Shown here piece by piece: positions 58,976 through 64,000 of a stretch of DNA of 64,000 nucleotides. The notes under the pieces are model-generated. The model saw only the letters and a list, made by a program, of their open reading frames with translations, made no database searches and was not told the DNA's origin. The DNA is from Straminergon stramineum (lineage: Eukaryota > Streptophyta > Bryopsida > Hypnales > Calliergonaceae): NCBI GenBank assembly GCA_963920665.1, contig OY987263.1, positions 37,188,547-37,252,546 of the forward strand. Reading direction: 5' to 3'. Each line of letters opens with the position of its first letter. The first letter of the stretch is position 1. The position numbers were made by a program, and so were the translations under genes.

Positions 58976-60494
58976 ATAATATTCTTCAACTTAAAGACAA
59001 GGACCTTGTGCTTTCCATGAATGAAGGCTTGTTTCAATAAAGAAAAGCTTGTCCATCAATTGTGAGGTCGTTGTACTATGAATTATATGTGTAATAATGA
59101 CATTGTAGACAATCCCTTGAGCCTCCATATTCAAGAATATTATCTACTATAGAAATTGCACTTGTGCTCTCTACAACACATTGTTGGCTCTTAAGATATG
59201 AGAAATCAGATTGTGACATATTTCTAAAATCAACCCCATATATTCTTGCTTTCCCCTAAAATGTATAGCTTGTATTCATAAAAGCCTTCAATCAATTTTG
59301 ATACACCTATTCTTTGACCCTTTGAGATAATTCATTGATTGTTCATATGATATCTAAAATATGCATGGTTAAAGAATTTTGAATCTCCTATTGCCTTCCA
59401 AACAAGATTCAACAAATATTTTATTCAAATGCAATCTTAGATGATTTTAGGTGCATTTACCTTATACCAGTTTCAAGTTTGTGTGTTGCATCCATTGGTA
59501 TAAAAGCTTGGGCATACAATTTTTTCTAACAAGAAATGTAGTGATTGAATTTCTAGTATATTTTTTGGATTTGTAAATATCATTCAAAAACACATGGGTG
59601 CAAAAATTTAAGCTAACAATGCAAAATCTTGTGTCTAACAAAGATAAATGACACTCCCTATGTCCCACTAAAAAACTCCAAATTAGGCATGGTTTGTATC
59701 CCATTAAAAAGCTTAGTTTCTTGATCTCAACCATGAGTAAGCGTTTGCCATGTTAGACAACCTTGTGGGGGCAAGTGAAATGATCTAGGAGCATTCCTCT
59801 CCTAGCAAGGTTGGCCTTGCCCATATGAGGCACCTTGTACTTTTACTTCCTTAGATAGTAGTGTTGTCAATGGGTTTGGTAACCATTTGAGCACTATGAA
59901 GATTTGCATGTTCATGAAGTGGGCTAGGTTCCCTTGTTGTGGGTATTTAGGTTTGGACACATATTTCTAGAATCCCATTCTTGCCTCCACCCTTTAAATC
60001 ATCCATAATGATGAGCCGACAACATTTACAAACTATGTTCAAATATGATACTTTTTGCATGGATTTTGGGTGCCAAAATGACAATGCCAACGCTAGAGAT
60101 TTTGCATAGATTTGAAGGATGGGTTACTAGTTCTTGAATGCATGTATTATTGGCACAAAGACTAAAAATACAGTAATTCCTTGAAAGGCCCTTGGGGTCC
60201 CTCTATACAACCTATATTTAGCCTTATAACTCTTCAATTGTGGTTTATTGTATGAATTGTTCTACATTGTTGTTTATGTACTATCATGATCATCAATTTA
60301 CTTTGTACTAAAAAGTATCTAGTCATTGTTTTTTTTGGTCAGATTCTGCCCAATTCATAATATACTATAGCTTCAAAGGGCTATGAGGCCCTTATTTCCT
60401 CGTGGGGAAGATTTTCGGAGTTTTTTTAGTGGGACCAAGGGAGTAATAATGTTACTTGAATTGAGCCAATTGACATTGAATGAAACTGGATTAT
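58976..60494. other. AT-rich intergenic sequence, nothing recognised
   Basis: No gene or bounded repeat is supported. Confidence 0.5.
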
Positions 60495-60722
60495 GGTAGG
60501 AGTACCAATTGGGTGTTTGAACCTAAACATGCTTGAATGTAAACCTTACACTAATTTTATTTAATAAAATCTACCCTCTCTCAAAAATTTCTAATGAATT
60601 TCTGACTTAAAGCTAATACACAAAATTGATGAAGGGATCTTGGACTTAGATTTATGTTCTAAACTGGATGCAATAAATACAATCAAACCTATCTAGGTTC
60701 AAACACCTAATCGGGTACACCC
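60495..60722. mobile_element. Miniature element with 35-40-bp inverted ends
   Basis: GTACCAATTGGGTGTTTGAA, CCTAAACATG on the left is mirrored by the complement of GGTTCAAACACCTAA, TCGGGTAC on the right (60686-60717). The central 150 bp is not clearly paired. There is no coding capacity. Confidence 0.65.
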
Positions 60723-61385
60723 ACTTTTGCACTAAATCACGGAACTGATTTGCGCAGATGGTGCCTTTCTGTACCTCTGTGCAACCGTTGAACATTAGTG
60801 AACAAGAGATGCAAGAGCAAGGATACCAGCCTACTGAACTGCTTCAGGCTTGAACGTGCAATTGAGAATAAAACTCAAAGATTCATACGAGGAGGCTGGA
60901 ATCTGCATGTGATGGTCATCAACGGTTTGCTACTTATTGTTGCTTGCTAATAAAGATGAGTACAGGTGGTTACCAAAAACCCCAAATCTCTTCCTAGAAG
61001 TTATTCTTACAATCGCTGCATTACCATTGATTAGTTGAACTGACAACTTCCGCCTGTACTCGGGATCTCTGAAACTCATACTCAATTAAAGAACTGAGTG
61101 CTGCAGCATCGATTTAAAAGCTTGGGTAGTCCTACTGTAAATTCCAGTGCCGCACTGGAGGTATGGGTATGGAACCTATGAGACGAACTTGTAAAGGAGC
61201 TGCTCTAATCAAGAGGATCCGTGATGGCCGTAGTTCGTCAATCGTGGACCTCCCCAAAACGGCCACGCCTTTTGAGAACAGACAGAAAGTTCATGCTTTC
61301 ACTCCCTTCTTAAAAAGCGACAAAAACCACTGAGCATCTCGTCTAAATTACTTACAGAACCGTATGTAGAGGACATGGGCATCGC
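60723..61385 (-). other. Downstream flank of the kinase gene
   Basis: GC-richer sequence directly 3' of the kinase stop codon, probably including its 3' untranslated region. No open frame of note is present. Confidence 0.4.
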
Positions 61386-63151
61386 TTAACCCCTACTTTT
61401 ACGTCGACTGGATGCTTGAAGAGCAAACTGATCGGCTTCAACCGGGCTGTCTCGAGCACTTCCATGCCGCATGCCTTCTATCCTATTCGCCTTAAGCTTA
61501 GCCTCCTGATCCTCCTGATTCGCTGCAATATAGTCCTTCCGAATATCCCAAAGAACCTCAGCTGTCTTCTTCATGGTGGGCCGGTCTGCTTTTGTGGGCG
61601 CCGAACAAGCAAATGCGAGCTCGGCCAAGCGATCAATGATGCTCATTGCAGCTGGTGTTTTCTCGATTTTAGGGTCGAGGATATCGGCCACCTTCCCTTC
61701 TACAAACTTCTTAAAAGCCCATCTAACAGTCACACGTTCATTACTGGTCCTCTTCAGTTCAATTGGCCGCCTGCCAGTAAATAACTCTATGAGTAAAATG
61801 CCGAACGAATAAACATCACTCTTGGTATGCAGCTGATAGGAGTTTAGGTATTCTGGATCCAGATAACCTGCATTCGCCATGGGCCAATCCTCAGTACTCG
61901 AAGCATTTACAATACCCTAACCGAAAACTCACTGTTTAAAAAATGCAGATCGATATTGAAGCATACTGTAGGGTTACAGAAAATGTACGATTTCGAAGGA
62001 GAAATATCAGAAAATAGCAACAGAAAATCGACCTAATGCGGCGTGGACACTGACCTGCAGTGCCTTTCACTTGGGTTGACACATGAGTGGCCCCGGCATC
62101 GGTGGACGGCCCAACGCGGGAAAACCCGAAATCAGCAACCTTCGCCCGACACTTGTCCGTGAGGAGAATGTTGGACGACTTGATATCCCTATGTATGATT
62201 GGTCGATCGGCATACAGATGTAGATATGTCAATGCATGTGCAATGTCTATCGCAATATCTAACCGAGTGCTTATGTCGAGTGGTTTCCCGTATGTCCCAT
62301 CTATATGCTCACCGAGGTTGCCATTCGATACGAACTCTACGACTAGAATACGTTCCGAGCCTTCTTCCAAATAGCCGATCAGTTTCACGAGGTTCAAATG
62401 ATCCACCTGCGATAAAAAAAAGCATTGGTTAGACCACTTCGTTACACTAGCAAATGGCAAAGTTATATTGAACGCTTCTTCAAATTTTCATACTTAGGTC
62501 AACTGGGTCAACTAGGTCAATGAGGTGACACTAGAAGTCACTGGGACAAATCTAAACATCGCACTTGTTTCAAAAAATGAAAACCTCGAAATGAGTAGCA
62601 GGAGCTGCACAATAGAAATGCCACTTTTCAGAAATTTGTGTACTATCAACTCAAAAGGCAGAACACTCAAAAGAAAAAGACTCTTTCGGTCTATGCTTTT
62701 GGAAGCTCTAGCATCAATCCAGACCTATTCTTTAGAACGGGAAACAAACCTGAGACAACATTTCCACCTCTGTCCGGAACTCTGCGGACAGCCGATGCGC
62801 ATAAGCGTCCTTCCTGCCGCGCTTGATAGCCACCATTCTTCCATCCCTAAGTTTGCCTTTATACACCATACCAAATCCTCCCTGGCCGATTTTATTCGAC
62901 GTAGACCAATTCGAAGTTGCGTAGTTCATCTCTGCCATTGTGAAAGTCTCCGCTCCCGGTTCGTGCGACTCCGCCTTGGTCGCGTTTCCAAACGCATTTT
63001 GATATCCATTTCGGCTGCTGCGCAGAGATCCAGTCTCCGAAGAAGGTGTCGAGCATTGCTCGAAGACTTCCTTGAACTGCTCCTGGCCCTTGAAGTCTTT
63101 GAATTCGTTCTCCTTCGACTGAGATCGACAGCATGAAAAACACCACGCCAT
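61386..63151 (-). CDS. CRCK: Calmodulin-binding receptor-like cytoplasmic kinase (CRCK family)
   Basis: Serine/threonine kinase of the plant CRCK group, linked in other plants to calcium/calmodulin and stress signalling. Exons 62750-63151, 62055-62406 and 61386-61867 splice with GT-AG introns into 411 unbroken codons. The N-terminus MAWCFSCC has cysteines that could be palmitoylated. There is no signal peptide or membrane segment. The kinase domain spans about 85-365: glycine loop GQGGFGMVYKG (89-99), catalytic lysine in VAIK (K110), HRDIKSSN (206-213), DFG (226-228), activation-segment end KGTAGYLDPEY and VYSFGILL. These residues predict an active enzyme. STNKIGQGGFG, THVSTQVKGTAG, LTGRRPIE and LWDIRKDY-like strings are typical of CRCKs. 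A charged tail of about 40 residues follows the usual end. The ATG chosen is the first in frame with the domain; an extra upstream coding exon cannot be excluded. Confidence 0.93.
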
Positions 63152-64000
63152 CAAGTACGCTGTCCCGAATCAGAGGTTCTATCTCCAACTGAATCAAAGT
63201 CACGGACATAAAGCCTAGCACACCAGAAATTTATGAAGGCCTCACCGGCCACACAAGGAAGCTGAACCACCACCATACATGGCACGACCTACCCGATCGG
63301 CCACAATTAATGTTGCAGACCAGTATCAAATCGAAGATAGGGAGCGAGCGATAGCGGCAATCCGCCTTTTCCGAAGAACTAATTAGAGCCAGCCCAGCGA
63401 CTTCCTCGTTACGACACGATGTTCCTTGCCATCCAAAACCATCAGTTCCTGGCAATGGCGGTCTCACTGAATTTCTAACAATGTGCTTGTGCCGTTTTGA
63501 ATCCTCCTGAGAACTACACTAACTCAAAATATCCTCCTCTTTCTATCTGCAAAGAACATGCTCGGAGCTAAGACTCTCTAAAGAATACATCTGTGCGTCC
63601 GGATCGAAACTCTCTTTCGAATCCCGTACTAAGAACTACAAGGAAATTTGAACAGCCTTCTCTTTTGAAGAACATGCTCGGAGCCAAGACTCTAACAAGT
63701 TCATAGGTCTATCTCGATCGGAACTTTCAAACTCGATTCGGTGCCGAAAAGACACAACTTCACCTCAAAGGAACAAACTACGTGCAACAGGGGCAGATCT
63801 TGAGATAGTCTCATGACAATAGCGATTAGTGTCGCCTCTCCGAAAGAGCTAAGGACAAGAAGATTCTAGAGAGAAAAAGATTTTCGCACTTGTAGCAACA
63901 ATGAGAGGGATCTTCTCACGAACATCAACAAGGCGGATTGGCATCTGCAACAATCACATGATTGCGCAACACACACAGTGTAAATATTACTTCCCTTCCT
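63152..64000 (-). promoter_or_regulatory. Upstream flank of the kinase gene with a 116-bp-spaced duplication
   Basis: GC-richer 5' flank reaching the window edge. A 24-bp string (GAACATGCTCGGAGC, then one variable base, AAGACTCT) occurs at 63554-63577 and 63670-63693. Weaker similarity continues after each copy, indicating a tandem duplication of about 110 bp. It probably covers the promoter and 5' untranslated region. No defined transcription start is visible. Confidence 0.45.

Noticed and set aside
63152..63221. Longer N-terminus of the kinase
   Set aside because: The upstream in-frame codons contain no ATG near the domain; other upstream frames do not join without an unsupported splice.
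1..64000. CRISPR arrays, bacterial operons, ribosomal RNA genes, organelle DNA insertions
   Set aside because: None are visible. The window is eukaryotic nuclear DNA with spliced genes.

Overview
This is a stretch of land-plant nuclear DNA. It holds three intact, spliced housekeeping or signalling genes in about 64 kb, with very AT-rich, repeat-filled sequence between them. The gene families (a PDIL2-1-type protein disulfide isomerase, ribosomal protein eL20/RPL18a, and a CRCK-type receptor-like cytoplasmic kinase) and the GT-AG introns identify a plant. The low gene density points to a large, transposon-rich genome. The decayed hAT-type transposase resembles copies I associate with non-seed plants, so a bryophyte, lycophyte or fern seems more likely than a flowering plant. 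I cannot fix the species.

Layout. 1-42.5 kb: no gene that I can support. It carries dispersed repeats: long foldback elements (7.3, 13.5 and 16.8-17.8 kb), a repeat with three copies (3.0, 19.1 and 30.2 kb), inverted-repeat miniature elements, two oppositely oriented tandem arrays (35.2 and 38.9 kb), and a dominant family of elements with CCCYTAAA-type ends flanked by TTAA. GC-richer islands at 6.8, 10.7 and 22.3-24.0 kb have no recognisable product. 43.3-47.04 kb (minus strand): an 11-exon PDI gene of 366 codons, with an unfolded-protein-response-like element upstream. 47.3-55.6 kb: more repeats and a broken hAT-like transposase gene (50.4-53.25 kb) that still shows an intron. 55.9-57.66 kb (plus strand): a 4-exon RPL18a gene of 177 codons with telo-box motifs. 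57.8-60.7 kb: small foldback elements and a promoter-like patch with no gene. 61.4-63.15 kb (minus strand): a 3-exon CRCK-like kinase gene of 411 codons.

The three genes look functionally independent: ER protein folding, cytosolic translation, and calcium/calmodulin-linked signalling. Nothing suggests a gene cluster.

The most unusual content is the TTAA-flanked family. At least ten copies or part-copies lie between 19.6 and 49.65 kb, in classes of about 0.8-0.95 kb and 0.22-0.38 kb. TTAA duplications and CCC...GGG ends are the hallmark of piggyBac-type transposition, which is generally regarded as an animal and protist superfamily. Three neighbouring copies share single TTAA junctions. One copy is interrupted by another exactly at a TTAA, and a sister copy shows the uninterrupted site.
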